Shown one piece after another: positions 36,661 through 45,409 of a stretch of DNA of 64,000 nt (the stretch's first letter is position 1; each line of letters starts with the position of its first letter). Below the pieces are notes generated by a model. That model ran no database searches. It was not told the origin of the DNA and worked only from the letters and a program-made list of their open reading frames with translations. The position numbers were made by a program, and so were the translations under genes. The stretch is taken from the NCBI GenBank assembly GCA_019720975.1, contig JAGVSJ010000001.1, forward strand, positions 163,736-227,735, read 5' to 3'. The DNA is from Candidatus Sysuiplasma superficiale. Lineage in GTDB: Archaea > Thermoplasmatota > Thermoplasmata > Sysuiplasmatales > Sysuiplasmataceae.

Positions 36661-36790
36661 TTTTCTTCCCTCTGTTGAAAACGCATCAGCAATTCGATTT
36701 TAATGTAATCATCCCTAATCTCCCTGCATCTCCTCATATTTCTAACGCTCAGGTTGTCTTCTGCTGAAAATCAATAATGATAATGACCCC

Positions 36791-36800
36791 TTTAAATATA
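36791..36800 (+). promoter_or_regulatory. TATA box of the short DUF835 gene
   Basis: TTTAAATATA lies 22-31 bases before the ATG at 36822, so transcription should begin at or beside that codon. It lies inside the longer reading frame that opens at 36777, which argues that the longer start is wrong. Confidence 0.6.
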
Positions 36801-36821
36801 ATAGCAATAGCCAGTATCCGA

Positions 36822-37415
36822 ATGCCGGTCATAGTGCAAAAACAGAAGGAGCCGTTGCTGGAATTCGACAGTCATAGGATAATGAGGGGAGAGGCTTATC
36901 TGGTTGAGGAGACCAAGCCACGTCTTTTCTTCGAGTTTTGCTCCGAGGCCTCTTTACAGGACATAAAGGTGCTCCTGATAACAAGGGAATTCCCTGAGAG
37001 GATAAGGAACGATTACAGCCTTGAGAATGCGTCAGTAATATGGCTCACGCACGTCATCGGAAGGGATTACATTGAGCCAACTCAAACAAACCTGATACTG
37101 AAGAGAATTGTCTCGTTTGCAAAGGAGAACAGCCCATCGATGATAATGCTTGATGGCGTTGAATATCTCATCAACCAGAACAACTTCGACCTCGTTATAG
37201 GCTTTCTGAACCATGTGAGGGACCTTGTAATAATCAGGGATGCTGTTCTTGTTGTTTCCATAGATCCGGATACCCTTGAGAGACGGGAGCTCGCTCTTGT
37301 TGAAAGAGGCATGAATGTCATCAAGTCCATCCCGTCGGAAGAGAGGAAGGGTGCTGTCCTCACACTTGAGTCGGGAACAATCAGGGTGATGCGGAGCCCA
37401 AATTCGAAGATTTGA
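36822..37415 (+). CDS. Stand-alone DUF835 protein
   Basis: This 197-residue soluble protein is little more than a DUF835 domain. Motifs shared with the other two copies in the window are ITREFPERIR, VIWLTHVIG, MIMLDGVEYLI and VVSIDPDTLERRELALVERG. It is closer to the DUF835 part of the gene at 33326 than to the copy at 49874, which suggests local duplication. The layout of a hydrophobic strand ending in Asp (the MLDG motif) resembles the Walker B strand of RecA/KaiC-like folds, but there is no Walker A. The start at 36822 is chosen from the promoter position. The gene is convergent with a secreted protein gene. Confidence 0.75.
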   Translation: MPVIVQKQKEPLLEFDSHRIMRGEAYLVEETKPRLFFEFCSEASLQDIKVLLITREFPERIRNDYSLENASVIWLTHVIGRDYIEPTQTNLILKRIVSFAKENSPSMIMLDGVEYLINQNNFDLVIGFLNHVRDLVIIRDAVLVVSIDPDTLERRELALVERGMNVIKSIPSEERKGAVLTLESGTIRVMRSPNSKI

Positions 37416-37416
37416 G

Positions 37417-38721
37417 TCAGTTGTTACCGCGCGATTTTCTCCTGTATAGCACCATGGCGGCTGCAAGAATTACTGCCGATGACACAATGAGGGGGACTGC
37501 AATAGTGACAAGATAATAATCCAGGGAAGGACCACCTGACAAGACAGAAATGTTGAGCGATGAAACGGGGAGTGCTGAATAGACAGCCACTATATAATAT
37601 CCCCCAACATCTGTTATGTTGTAGGAGGAATGCCTGGGACCCGAAGACATTACGATCGAGGAAAGAGGGAGCTGCCTCCTCAGTTGCATTCCGTTGAGAT
37701 ATATGGCTGCATTCCTTGAAGATGCGCCTAATATTGAGTTGCTGAGGAGAAAAACCTCTGTCGTGCCATTGGTTCTTTTGAATCCGTTAGATGTGAGACT
37801 TAGCAAGTCATGACCCAAATGAGACATAACGAACGACTGCCCGTAGGTCTGGTAATCTGCTTCCAGCGCATATTCCCCTGAGACAGAAGACGCGGATGCA
37901 AAGTAGGAGACAGTGTTTTTAGCCAGACCCTGTGCAAGAAGAACCATTGCAGAGTCAAGACTGTTCAGACCGGACGCTACCTGGAGTGATGAAATGGATG
38001 AAGAAGGCCTCAAAAGCGTACTGACACCGCTGCTGCTTATATTGAGGGAGGAGGAGGAAGATAGCAGATAGCCTGTGAAATCCTCGTTGCTGTACGTTAG
38101 CCCTTTGAAGGCATTCATTGTATTATCCATTGCAGGGAAAGTGCTGGAAGGCTGTATACCGCCTGCAAGGGTAATTGAGACATAAACAGGCTGACCGAAC
38201 GAGTAGAACTGGAAGAAAGCTTCAGGGTTGTTGTGTATCACGAGCAGCATGTCATTTGAGTAAATGTAGAAAACAGATCCACTGACACCGCTGCTAAGTG
38301 CTTGCGGAGATCCTGTGAGGAAAGTCATCTGTGAAAAGACTGTCGATGAGAAATTAGAAAAAGGTCTCTGATCCAGTTTGAAATTGATCACCTGGAAGCC
38401 GTAGCCATATCCCCCACCGGAAGTATTTTCGCTCACAGGAACAATGACAAAGCTCACAAATCTGCCATTTACAACAGGGGAAGAATTTGTAAAATTAAAG
38501 GACGAAAAGAGATCGGTTTGGATGCTGGGACCGAAATAGGAATCATCTATGACTGAAAGAGCACCGGAAACTGTTCCAGACTGTTCAGTATGGGTTCCTG
38601 CTGAAGCTTCAGCGTGAAGGTTAAAAACTCCCGGCATGCCTGAAAGGAGCAGAGCGCTTCCTAAAAGCATGAATGCAATGGCTATCGAAATCAGTATTGA
38701 TCTACATTCCGGACAATGCAT
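37417..38721 (-). CDS. Secreted membrane-anchored protein of unknown function
   Basis: From ATG 38721 the product has 434 residues: a signal span (ILISIAIAFMLLGSALLLS), a long Ser-, Asn- and Gly-rich extracellular region, and a C-terminal span (LVTIAVPLIVSSAVILAAAMV) before YRRKSRGNN. I recognise no named domain. The predicted strand pattern suggests a beta-rich fold, and several N-glycosylation sites are visible. The frame opens at 38853, but the TATA box at 38771-38780 lies inside that extension. The 3' end meets the DUF835 gene with a 1-base gap. Confidence 0.6.
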   Translation of the reverse strand: MHCPECRSILISIAIAFMLLGSALLLSGMPGVFNLHAEASAGTHTEQSGTVSGALSVIDDSYFGPSIQTDLFSSFNFTNSSPVVNGRFVSFVIVPVSENTSGGGYGYGFQVINFKLDQRPFSNFSSTVFSQMTFLTGSPQALSSGVSGSVFYIYSNDMLLVIHNNPEAFFQFYSFGQPVYVSITLAGGIQPSSTFPAMDNTMNAFKGLTYSNEDFTGYLLSSSSSLNISSSGVSTLLRPSSSISSLQVASGLNSLDSAMVLLAQGLAKNTVSYFASASSVSGEYALEADYQTYGQSFVMSHLGHDLLSLTSNGFKRTNGTTEVFLLSNSILGASSRNAAIYLNGMQLRRQLPLSSIVMSSGPRHSSYNITDVGGYYIVAVYSALPVSSLNISVLSGGPSLDYYLVTIAVPLIVSSAVILAAAMVLYRRKSRGNN

Positions 38722-38770
38722 ACGGTTACCAACCTTCGTGGAACGGCGAGTGTTTGATCCTTTCGAAACA

Positions 38771-38780
38771 CTATATAAGG
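38771..38780 (-). promoter_or_regulatory. TATA box of the secreted protein gene at 37417-38721
   Basis: CCTTATATAG on the minus strand predicts a transcript start near 38745-38750, upstream of ATG 38721 and downstream of the first in-frame ATG at 38853. Confidence 0.55.
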
Positions 38781-39050
38781 CTTTACAGAAGATATCTGGA
38801 GAACAAATCCGCTTCTCCCGGAGTGGAACAGTGAATGCATGGACTTTTGACACCGGCAGACCCGGCCGCTCAAGGACAGAGTTCCCTCAACTTGCACGGG
38901 TTTACACGATTAAAATTTACTGAATGCTGCATCCTTTCAAAGATATCCTCCTCATGGAAGAACGACTCCGCCCGCTCCTTGACGAGTGGAAACTTCGGCA
39001 AGTAATTAAGAACAAAACAGAATATTCAGTGGCAAAAAGTGTGAGATGAA

Positions 39051-39314
39051 ATGAACAATCTGACAATGATACTAATTTTTCTGGTTGTGGGCTTCTCCCT
39101 CCTGCTATTCATAATATCCGCGATCAGCGCACTGAAGGTGCGGAGCGCGAAGACGGCATTCCTCTCGGCCGCGTTTGCTTTCTTCCTACTCAAGGAGATA
39201 TATACACTCTATCTTGTTCTCTTCACTTATGTCAGCAATCAGAGTTTTCTTGTAGCAACAAGTGTGCTTGACCTTATAGTTCTGTTCTTCTTCTACGCAG
39301 CGGTGCTGAAATGA
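39051..39314 (+). CDS. Small three-span membrane protein
   Basis: This 87-residue protein is almost entirely three hydrophobic helices with short basic loops (LKVRSAKTAF between the first two). Small membrane proteins of this shape are common in Euryarchaeota next to helix-turn-helix regulators. A purine-rich GTGAGATGAA precedes the ATG, and the winged-helix gene begins 12 bases after its stop. The pair may form a membrane-linked switch, in which the membrane protein holds or modulates the regulator, but this is inferred from position only. Confidence 0.65.
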   Translation: MNNLTMILIFLVVGFSLLLFIISAISALKVRSAKTAFLSAAFAFFLLKEIYTLYLVLFTYVSNQSFLVATSVLDLIVLFFFYAAVLK

Positions 39315-39326
39315 TGCGGTATTAGG

Positions 39327-39848
39327 ATGGAGAAAGATCCGTTATCGCTGGAAACAAGGCGGAGAATCTTTCAGTTCATCCGCGAAAGGCCCGGAAGTTA
39401 TCCAAGGGAGATAGTGAGGGAACTGTCACTTCAGTTTGGTGTTGTACAGTACCACCTGGGTGTTCTGGTGGATCTGAGGATACTGACGTTTGTCGATGAT
39501 GGTTTCAGAAAAAGATACTATGTTTCGAGAGAAGTAAAGAGTTCAGACAGGCAGATGCTCTCTGTCCTGAAGCTGGATACGCCGCGTAGAATTGTTCTCC
39601 ATTTGTTCCAGAAGGGTGAGGCGTCCTTTGATGAAATCAGATCTCAGTTCGGTTTTTCAAAGAGTGCGCTGTCGTTTCACATGAAAAAACTTCTTTCAGC
39701 AGGGATAGTCGGGGAGAAGAGATCGAGCAGCAGAAGCACATACTATATAGTTGACAGGGATGCTGTGGCAAGGATACTCATAACATACAGATCCTCGTTT
39801 CTTGACAACCTTGTTGACAGCTTCATCGACTCCTGGCTCAGGCTGTGA
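39327..39848 (+). CDS. Transcription regulator with two winged-helix domains
   Basis: This 173-residue protein has two ArsR/MarR-like winged helices in tandem. The first (residues 1-65) contains SYPREIVRELSLQFGVVQYHLGVL, and the second (about 80-145) contains FDEIRSQFGFSKSALSFHMKKL. Both have a recognition helix followed by a wing strand (RKRYYVS and RSTYYIVD). Such double-wing proteins can bind DNA as a monomer or extended dimer. The small membrane protein gene lies 12 bases upstream. Target genes are unknown; the adjoining surface-protein genes are natural candidates. Confidence 0.8.
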   Translation: MEKDPLSLETRRRIFQFIRERPGSYPREIVRELSLQFGVVQYHLGVLVDLRILTFVDDGFRKRYYVSREVKSSDRQMLSVLKLDTPRRIVLHLFQKGEASFDEIRSQFGFSKSALSFHMKKLLSAGIVGEKRSSSRSTYYIVDRDAVARILITYRSSFLDNLVDSFIDSWLRL

Positions 39849-39896
39849 TTCCTCTCACCTGTACTGCAACAGCTATAATTCCTGCAAGTCATTCAT

Positions 39897-39910
39897 GTGA
39901 CGGGTGTCAC
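39897..39910 (+). promoter_or_regulatory. Inverted repeat before the Lrp-type regulator gene
   Basis: GTGAC-GGGT-GTCAC is a perfect 5-base inverted repeat that ends 4 bases before the ATG at 39915. A TATA-like CTATAATT lies about 20-25 bases before it, so the repeat covers the predicted transcript start. This is the right place for an autoregulatory operator, as is common for Lrp-type genes. Confidence 0.35.
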
Positions 39911-39914
39911 GATC

Positions 39915-40367
39915 ATGACAGAAGAAATTGACAAACTTGATCTTTCCATACTGAAGTCGATGCAGAAGAACGCACGCAAGAGTTTCAGGGACATTGCAAG
40001 GGAGCTGGGTGTCTCACTGAACACCGTCTCATCCAGGGTGAAGAGGCTTGAGGAAAGCGGCGTCATAAAGGGCTATTCCGCGCTGATAGATCCGTCCAGG
40101 GCAGGCTTCGATATGACTGCAATAATAGGCATACAGATTTCCAAGGGTAAGCTGATGGAAGTGCAGAAGAAGATAGCCTCAGACAATCATATATCTGCTG
40201 TATATGATGTGACAGGGGAATGGGATTCCATCATAATCGCGAGGTTCACCAGCAGGAACGATCTGAATTCATTTATCAAGAAAATACTCACCACCGAGTA
40301 TATTGAAAGGACACTGACACAGGTCGTTCTTAACACAGTCAAGGAGACATATCAGCTGCCCATTTAG
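39915..40367 (+). CDS. Lrp/AsnC-family transcription regulator
   Basis: This 150-residue regulator has the Lrp N-terminal helix-turn-helix (LDLSILKSMQKNARKSF, then IARELGVSLNTVSSRVKRLEESG) and the C-terminal RAM (alpha-beta ligand-binding) domain. The family usually senses amino acids and forms octamers. The frame opens with GTG at 39897, but the ATG at 39915 (MTEEIDKLD) matches the usual start and leaves the inverted repeat free as operator. The gene lies between a double-winged-helix regulator and an S-layer-like protein. Confidence 0.88.
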   Translation: MTEEIDKLDLSILKSMQKNARKSFRDIARELGVSLNTVSSRVKRLEESGVIKGYSALIDPSRAGFDMTAIIGIQISKGKLMEVQKKIASDNHISAVYDVTGEWDSIIIARFTSRNDLNSFIKKILTTEYIERTLTQVVLNTVKETYQLPI

Positions 40368-40472
40368 TAACCACAGAAACATTTTCAGCAGCAGTTCCAC
40401 ATCCCTCGAGAATGCCGCACTCTTCTTGAATACCCCTGAATACAAATTCTCCAATTCGATTTTTGTCTAGTA

Positions 40473-40484
40473 AGTTAATTAAAT
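40473..40484 (+). promoter_or_regulatory. Promoter of the S-layer-like protein gene
   Basis: AGTTAATTAAAT is the strongest TATA-like run upstream of the ATG at 40538. It predicts a leader of about 30 bases and is unusually AT-rich against its surroundings, as expected for a highly expressed surface protein. Confidence 0.45.
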
Positions 40485-40537
40485 TGAATTGGGGGAATTG
40501 GAGCGGAGAATGGACTAATCTTCAGGTGCATTGGTAA

Positions 40538-43315
40538 ATGAGAAGGACAGGACTTATCGCTGTTGGACTGATTGCTGCAATGATCGTGTCGGCCATTTTT
40601 GTCAGCATAACGGTTCCGGTGTCAGCGTCATCAACGAGCATAACTGCAAACAACGCATACGGGACCGTCCAGTCGAAATTCACGGTTGATGGAGCGCTTT
40701 TCTTTGGCCTGTACACTGCAGGCAATACAATAGTCACTGTCTCCATAACCAATGCCACAAGCGGAAATGTTGTTTCAGCCACGGCCGTGAAAGTTCCGGC
40801 CAGTGGCGTGTATCAGTCCTGGGTTTCCTCCAACTTCAACTTCTTTGACCTTTCAGGATACAGCACGGGGAGCTACGTACTGAGCGCATCCGTGAACGGA
40901 GCTCAGGTCGCAAACACATCCTTCAGCATCTACAACCCTGTCTACACAACTACTGTGACATTCACGCTTCAGGATTATACGACTCCGAACACATATTACA
41001 TTGACAGCGGTGCGGTATACGCATACACAAAGACAGTCGACCAGTTTGGAAATCCGATGAGCGGTAACACGAGTGCAGGCCTGCAGCTCTACTTCGAGAC
41101 TGGCATGGCCTCCACTGGAAATACTTTCTCGCTCGGAACCTACTCGCCAAACGATTTTGGCATAGTGCTTCTGAGTTTTCCTGCGTATTTCAGCTTCAAT
41201 GGTTTTGGTGCATACAACCTGACAGCTTATTTCTCCGGCACTCCTGCCGGATCCACTCTGAACAATCCTGAGACAGGAAATGGCATCTACTTCATTATGG
41301 ACAACCAGGTAACAATATCACCCCCCTCCCTGAATAACGTCTACGGGCAGGGTGTTACATTGCAGTTCACCGGTCAGTTCACGCCTTTCAGCGGCCTTGT
41401 GAATGCCACCATAATCAGCGAAAGCTCAGGTCAGATTTATATGCACCTGACAGACAGCAGGGTGGTTTCCGGCAACTGGAATGCATCCTTCTATGTCAAC
41501 TACAGCATTCCTGACGGTAAGTACTTTTTCAATGTCACGGAAGCATCAAACGGTTACACCATATATTCCAGTCTCATTGCATTCCAGGCAATATCGGTGC
41601 AGGCATATCCCAATCAGTACACCTACCTTCCGGGAGAGCCTGCGACCATATTCTACACAGTCACAAACACCTCAAACAATGCTCCTGCCAGCAACGTGAG
41701 CGTTACATACACGCTCAACTACACGACAAGCGGTGGCAAGCAGACTGAGACAGGGGTCGTGAGCGGTGGTATACTCAATGTAGTCATACCTGCGACAGCA
41801 CAGTTCAGAACGAAGGTTACAATAACCCTCAGCGCAACAGACCGATACGGACACAGTGCTTCAACAACAGTTGTTGTAGGAGTGAATCGGCTCTCCTCAT
41901 ATGCCTACACAAATTCGGGAACATATGTACCCTCGGAGCCGATCACTGTTTACATAAGTTCATATGTCGCGGGTTTCAGGAATTTTCCCTCCTCACCTGT
42001 CGGAGGTGCGGCCGTATATGCAAATCTGAGCTTCCAGGGTTCACTCCTTTCAGGCTACAGTCAGAGGGGTCTCACAACAGATTCTGAGGGACAGGCATCA
42101 TTCGTCTTTGTCCTGCCGCCCAATGCAACGCTTGGCTTCTACACTGTAAATGTTAGCGTGAGCGCATATGGATGGCAGAGTTCATCTCAATACACCTTCC
42201 AGCTTGTGAAACAGTCACCCCAGTACTACCTTATCGTGACACCGTCAGAGGAGGAGTATGTAAGCGGCCAGACATTCAGTGCAACATGGGAGCTTGTCAG
42301 CAACGGAAGCGCGGTTTCCGGCTCATATGCATCATATTCTGCGACCATCAATAACAATGCAATCATGGCAGGGACGAGTTCGAACGGACTGATAAGATTC
42401 CAGATACCAACTGGCACCTACGGGACGCTGACACTGTCCGTAATCGCAGGAGACGTCAATGGAAACAGGGCAACGGATGTACTGACACTCCAGGTTCTGC
42501 AGGCCCTCCTTGTCCTGAACACAGGAAGCGGGAATTACATCCCCTCCCAGTCGATCAGGGTGTCCTACTATATCGTCGGAACAGGGTTCAGTTCATCGAA
42601 ATACTACTACACTGTAACGGACGGCAATGGTAACATAGTTCTGAGCGGAAGCACGGTGAAGTCGTACTTCACGTTCACTGTTCCAAAGATGCCTTCATCA
42701 TCCTACACTATAACAGTTGTTGCCACCAACAGCAGCTCAGGGGAAAGCGTCACCTCTTCGACAACAGTATATCTGCAGTCGGGCTTCCAGCTGCTCTTTT
42801 CAGTCTCCGGTTCAGACTACGTGACGGGTACATACAGCCAGGGGAGCACCATCACGATATACTATCGTATCGACACATACCAGATGTCTTCGGCTTCACC
42901 GTATTATACACTTGACATAGGAATAATAGGCGTACCGTCATCCTCGATGACAGTGACTGTCACTTCCACAACAGGAAGCATCCAGTACAGGATTCCCTCA
43001 TCCATGGCAAACGGAAATTACATTATATCGGCTGTTGCAATAGACAGCAACGGAATGATCAGCTCATCTGTGCAGAATATTGCCATATCCAACTCACAGC
43101 CTGTGTGGAATTACGATCTCGGAGGTGGCATCAGCCTTGGTTCGGCGGTATGGGGAGTCCTGACTCTCGTTGCAATCGCGCTTGCATTCCTCGCATTCAC
43201 CGGCAGGAAGATCAGGGAAAGAAGGCATGAGGAAGCAGGTTCGATGCAGAAACAGGAACAGCCAGGGAAGGATGACACAGGCACGCAGAAGGAAGAGGCG
43301 AAGGAAAACAGATGA
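40538..43315 (+). CDS. Large S-layer-like surface protein with macroglobulin-type repeats
   Basis: This 925-residue protein has a signal sequence (residues 1-30, ending at VSASS), a long Ser/Thr/Tyr/Asn-rich ectodomain, and a C-terminal span (about 870-895) followed by a charged tail rich in Glu, Lys and Gln. The ectodomain repeats a segment of about 100-120 residues that begins with Y-V/L-P-G/S-E/Q: YLPGEPATIFYTV, YVPSEPITVYIS, YVSGQTFSATWEL and YIPSQSIRVSYYI. This is the pattern of macroglobulin/Ig-like domains. Many N-glycosylation sites are present. It may be a main envelope protein; that is inferred from size, anchor and composition. Confidence 0.72.
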   Translation: MRRTGLIAVGLIAAMIVSAIFVSITVPVSASSTSITANNAYGTVQSKFTVDGALFFGLYTAGNTIVTVSITNATSGNVVSATAVKVPASGVYQSWVSSNFNFFDLSGYSTGSYVLSASVNGAQVANTSFSIYNPVYTTTVTFTLQDYTTPNTYYIDSGAVYAYTKTVDQFGNPMSGNTSAGLQLYFETGMASTGNTFSLGTYSPNDFGIVLLSFPAYFSFNGFGAYNLTAYFSGTPAGSTLNNPETGNGIYFIMDNQVTISPPSLNNVYGQGVTLQFTGQFTPFSGLVNATIISESSGQIYMHLTDSRVVSGNWNASFYVNYSIPDGKYFFNVTEASNGYTIYSSLIAFQAISVQAYPNQYTYLPGEPATIFYTVTNTSNNAPASNVSVTYTLNYTTSGGKQTETGVVSGGILNVVIPATAQFRTKVTITLSATDRYGHSASTTVVVGVNRLSSYAYTNSGTYVPSEPITVYISSYVAGFRNFPSSPVGGAAVYANLSFQGSLLSGYSQRGLTTDSEGQASFVFVLPPNATLGFYTVNVSVSAYGWQSSSQYTFQLVKQSPQYYLIVTPSEEEYVSGQTFSATWELVSNGSAVSGSYASYSATINNNAIMAGTSSNGLIRFQIPTGTYGTLTLSVIAGDVNGNRATDVLTLQVLQALLVLNTGSGNYIPSQSIRVSYYIVGTGFSSSKYYYTVTDGNGNIVLSGSTVKSYFTFTVPKMPSSSYTITVVATNSSSGESVTSSTTVYLQSGFQLLFSVSGSDYVTGTYSQGSTITIYYRIDTYQMSSASPYYTLDIGIIGVPSSSMTVTVTSTTGSIQYRIPSSMANGNYIISAVAIDSNGMISSSVQNIAISNSQPVWNYDLGGGISLGSAVWGVLTLVAIALAFLAFTGRKIRERRHEEAGSMQKQEQPGKDDTGTQKEEAKENR

Positions 43316-43338
43316 AGTCTGTATCAGGCGCGGCACTC

Positions 43339-44160
43339 TCAGACTACCTTGATGGCACCATATCCCACAACAGATTCCATGCGCTGTACTTCCCCTGAAT
43401 GACCGTAAGAAAGGAGCACGCCCTCACTTCCTTTGGTTGCTTCAAGCATTGCTGCCACAGGCCCGTAGCCGCACATGCTTACCCTGTGCCTGCGCACCGT
43501 ATCCAGGAAAGAGGAGGGATCCAGCCTGAGTATGGCGGCTATTGCAATCATGTCCTTAGTTCGTGCCTCTTCAGGTCTCACGTAGTGGGAGAAGTCGGTG
43601 GAAGCAATGATCACAGTGTCATTGCGCGCGGCAATATCACGCAGCCTGCGGCCGAGAAGAAGAGCGGTGCTGCTATCCTGTGCCCCCATGCAGACAGGAA
43701 CAAACTTCACTTCAGGATTCATAAACTGGAGGAAAGGCAGCTGCACTTCAATTGAATGCTCGGAAGACTGCGAAATGTCATCCACCTCAGCAGGATCTCC
43801 CTCTATCATGGAAGAGATGCGCCTATCAATCTCCACATCTCCCAAAGGTGTACGATAGTCCTCTGCTGAAAGTGCAATTGCGGGCATGGACGAGTAGTGG
43901 TTCGGCCCAATGATTATCACAGTATCCGGAATGCCGTCCTTCCAAAGCTGGAGATACGCATGTGCCGCAATTTCACCGGAGTAGATGTATCCGGCGTGCG
44001 GCACAACGATGCCCTTTATCCTTCTACTGCTGCCCCTGTTGTTCTCATCAGGCAGTTCTCCGGGTCCGCGGGGTGACAGAAAGCACCTTCTTAGACTGGC
44101 TAAAAGGCTGTCTCTCTCTGAATCGTAGAACATTCCTGAAACTGCAGGATAACGCATCAT
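43339..44160 (-). CDS. MEMO1-family protein (AmmeMemoRadiSam system B)
   Basis: The 274 residues from 44160 form the MEMO fold, related to extradiol dioxygenases. The conserved metal-site histidines and Asp occur in VVPHAGYIYSG, IGPNHYS and STDFSHY, and SSEHSIEVQLPFLQ is diagnostic. In many archaea the gene lies next to rps2, as here, and is linked by genomic context to a radical-SAM protein and an AMMECR1 protein, neither of which is in this window. Its reaction is not established. The frame opens at 44214, but conserved sequence begins at MMRYPAVSGMFY. Confidence 0.88.
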   Translation of the reverse strand: MMRYPAVSGMFYDSERDSLLASLRRCFLSPRGPGELPDENNRGSSRRIKGIVVPHAGYIYSGEIAAHAYLQLWKDGIPDTVIIIGPNHYSSMPAIALSAEDYRTPLGDVEIDRRISSMIEGDPAEVDDISQSSEHSIEVQLPFLQFMNPEVKFVPVCMGAQDSSTALLLGRRLRDIAARNDTVIIASTDFSHYVRPEEARTKDMIAIAAILRLDPSSFLDTVRRHRVSMCGYGPVAAMLEATKGSEGVLLSYGHSGEVQRMESVVGYGAIKVV

Positions 44161-44244
44161 ACAAGAAATACAGGCAGAAGTAAAAAATGATTCACACTCG
44201 CAACTGGGCAGCATCCTTGCATGGTATAAAGGGAATGAATTTGA

Positions 44245-44865
44245 CTAAATCGTTGCCTCATAATCATCTATTGTAGGTGTGAACTCTTCATCGGACTTTA
44301 TGGTGCCTCGTGCCTTGAGAACCTCTCTTGTCAGAAGCCAGTAGACGCAGGCAAGGGCCCTTCTTCCCTTGTTGTTTGTGGGTATCACTATATCTACATT
44401 TCGTGTCTCATTGTTTGCATCGCACAGACCCATTATGGGAATACCGACATTGAGCGCTTCATGGAGAGCCTGCTGGTCAGCTGATGGATCTGTGACGAAC
44501 AAAACCTCAGGTTCGGTGAATTCCGGCAGATTTGGATTCGTCATCGTTCCGGGAACAAATCTGCCGGGGAATGTCTTGGCCCCAATCCTGTCGCCGAACA
44601 GCTTTGAAGGCTTCTGGCCGTACTGCCTTGCAGAGACAATGAGTATGCTGGAAGGTTCGAACCGAGATAAAAATTTAGACGCTATCCTTATCCTTGAGTC
44701 AGTCTGTTTCACATCGAGCACATAGAGACCGTCGCTCCTCACCTTGAAGATGAAGGGTTTCATGTCGGCGCTCTTCTGCTGCGTACCTATATGGACACCT
44801 GAAGTGAGGTAGATATCTTCCGGTATCAGAAGATCAGTTGCTACCTGTGTCTGTTCACCTATCAT
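44245..44865 (-). CDS. rps2: 30S ribosomal protein S2
   Basis: This 206-residue archaeal S2 (uS2/SA-type) is recognised by [22 protein letters not shown] near the N-terminus, [20 protein letters not shown] in the centre, and [29 protein letters not shown] near the end. It is a structural component of the small ribosomal subunit. GGAG about 10 bases before the ATG serves as ribosome binding site. The gene order rpoK-rps2-MEMO is a shortened form of the archaeal rpoN-rpoK-eno-rps2-memo string; rpoN and eno are missing here. Confidence 0.96.
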   Translation of the reverse strand: MIGEQTQVATDLLIPEDIYLTSGVHIGTQQKSADMKPFIFKVRSDGLYVLDVKQTDSRIRIASKFLSRFEPSSILIVSARQYGQKPSKLFGDRIGAKTFPGRFVPGTMTNPNLPEFTEPEVLFVTDPSADQQALHEALNVGIPIMGLCDANNETRNVDIVIPTNNKGRRALACVYWLLTREVLKARGTIKSDEEFTPTIDDYEATI

Positions 44866-44881
44866 TCAAATCAAACTCCAC

Positions 44882-45082
44882 TTAATTGTTAATTTTTCTT
44901 CTCACTGTCATTGGTATTAAGTTCCTGCTGAACTCAAGCATTGATATGTCCACAGGATCTATCATATCCTTTGGCACCTCAATGAGTATCGGTGCACCCA
45001 TTGAAATCTGGAGTGCCCTCGCTCCTATTATTCTTGCCCTTTCAAATCTTGTGTATTTGATCGTATCCATAGAGACACCCAT
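44882..45082 (-). CDS. rpoK: DNA-directed RNA polymerase subunit K (Rpo6)
   Basis: This 66-residue polypeptide is the archaeal counterpart of bacterial omega and eukaryotic RPB6. It contains the signature [20 protein letters not shown] and the ending ELEFSR-like stretch ([16 protein letters not shown]). It helps assembly and stability of RNA polymerase. The promoter is 30 bases upstream and the mRNA would be nearly leaderless. rps2 begins 16 bases after its stop, so the two are co-transcribed. Confidence 0.95.
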   Translation of the reverse strand: MGVSMDTIKYTRFERARIIGARALQISMGAPILIEVPKDMIDPVDISMLEFSRNLIPMTVRRKINN

Positions 45083-45110
45083 TGATGCGGGAATATCCGA
45101 TTATGTGCTC

Positions 45111-45120
45111 CTTTTATAAG
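45111..45120 (-). promoter_or_regulatory. TATA box of the rpoK-rps2-MEMO operon
   Basis: CTTATAAAAG on the minus strand is a near-consensus archaeal TATA box about 33 bases before the rpoK ATG at 45082. Confidence 0.65.
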
Positions 45121-45409
45121 TATTTCGGAAGTCTGTTAACCTGACAGCATCTCTTCGAACATTTAAAGATAGCCACATTTCATTGATTGCAAGTGCGTCT
45201 AATAATGTGTTACTACTATATTCGTAAGAATTTATAGTATATATATCTCGCGAACTGCCTGTTGAAATGACACAGACGGCTTATAAGCAAGAATTTAAAT
45301 TGCGCAAATTATATTATTTGTACAGTCAACAGACAGCTAGAATTGCATCAGATACGGCATCTGTTCAGTTAAAATACAGGATAGTTCAATTGCGACTGCA
45401 GGGCAGATC
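45121..45409. other. AT-rich divergent intergenic region with a dyad
   Basis: No gene is visible in this 289-base space. It holds several TATA-like runs (near 45166, 45228-45245, 45280-45289 and 45308-45319) and AGTTAAAATACAGG near 45366-45379, which is well placed for the aminotransferase at 45410. A palindrome TTGCGCAA is at 45300-45307, and an inverted repeat CAGAT-ACGGC-ATCTG at 45349-45363 lies just before that TATA box, so either could be an operator. No RNA gene was recognised. Confidence 0.35.
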
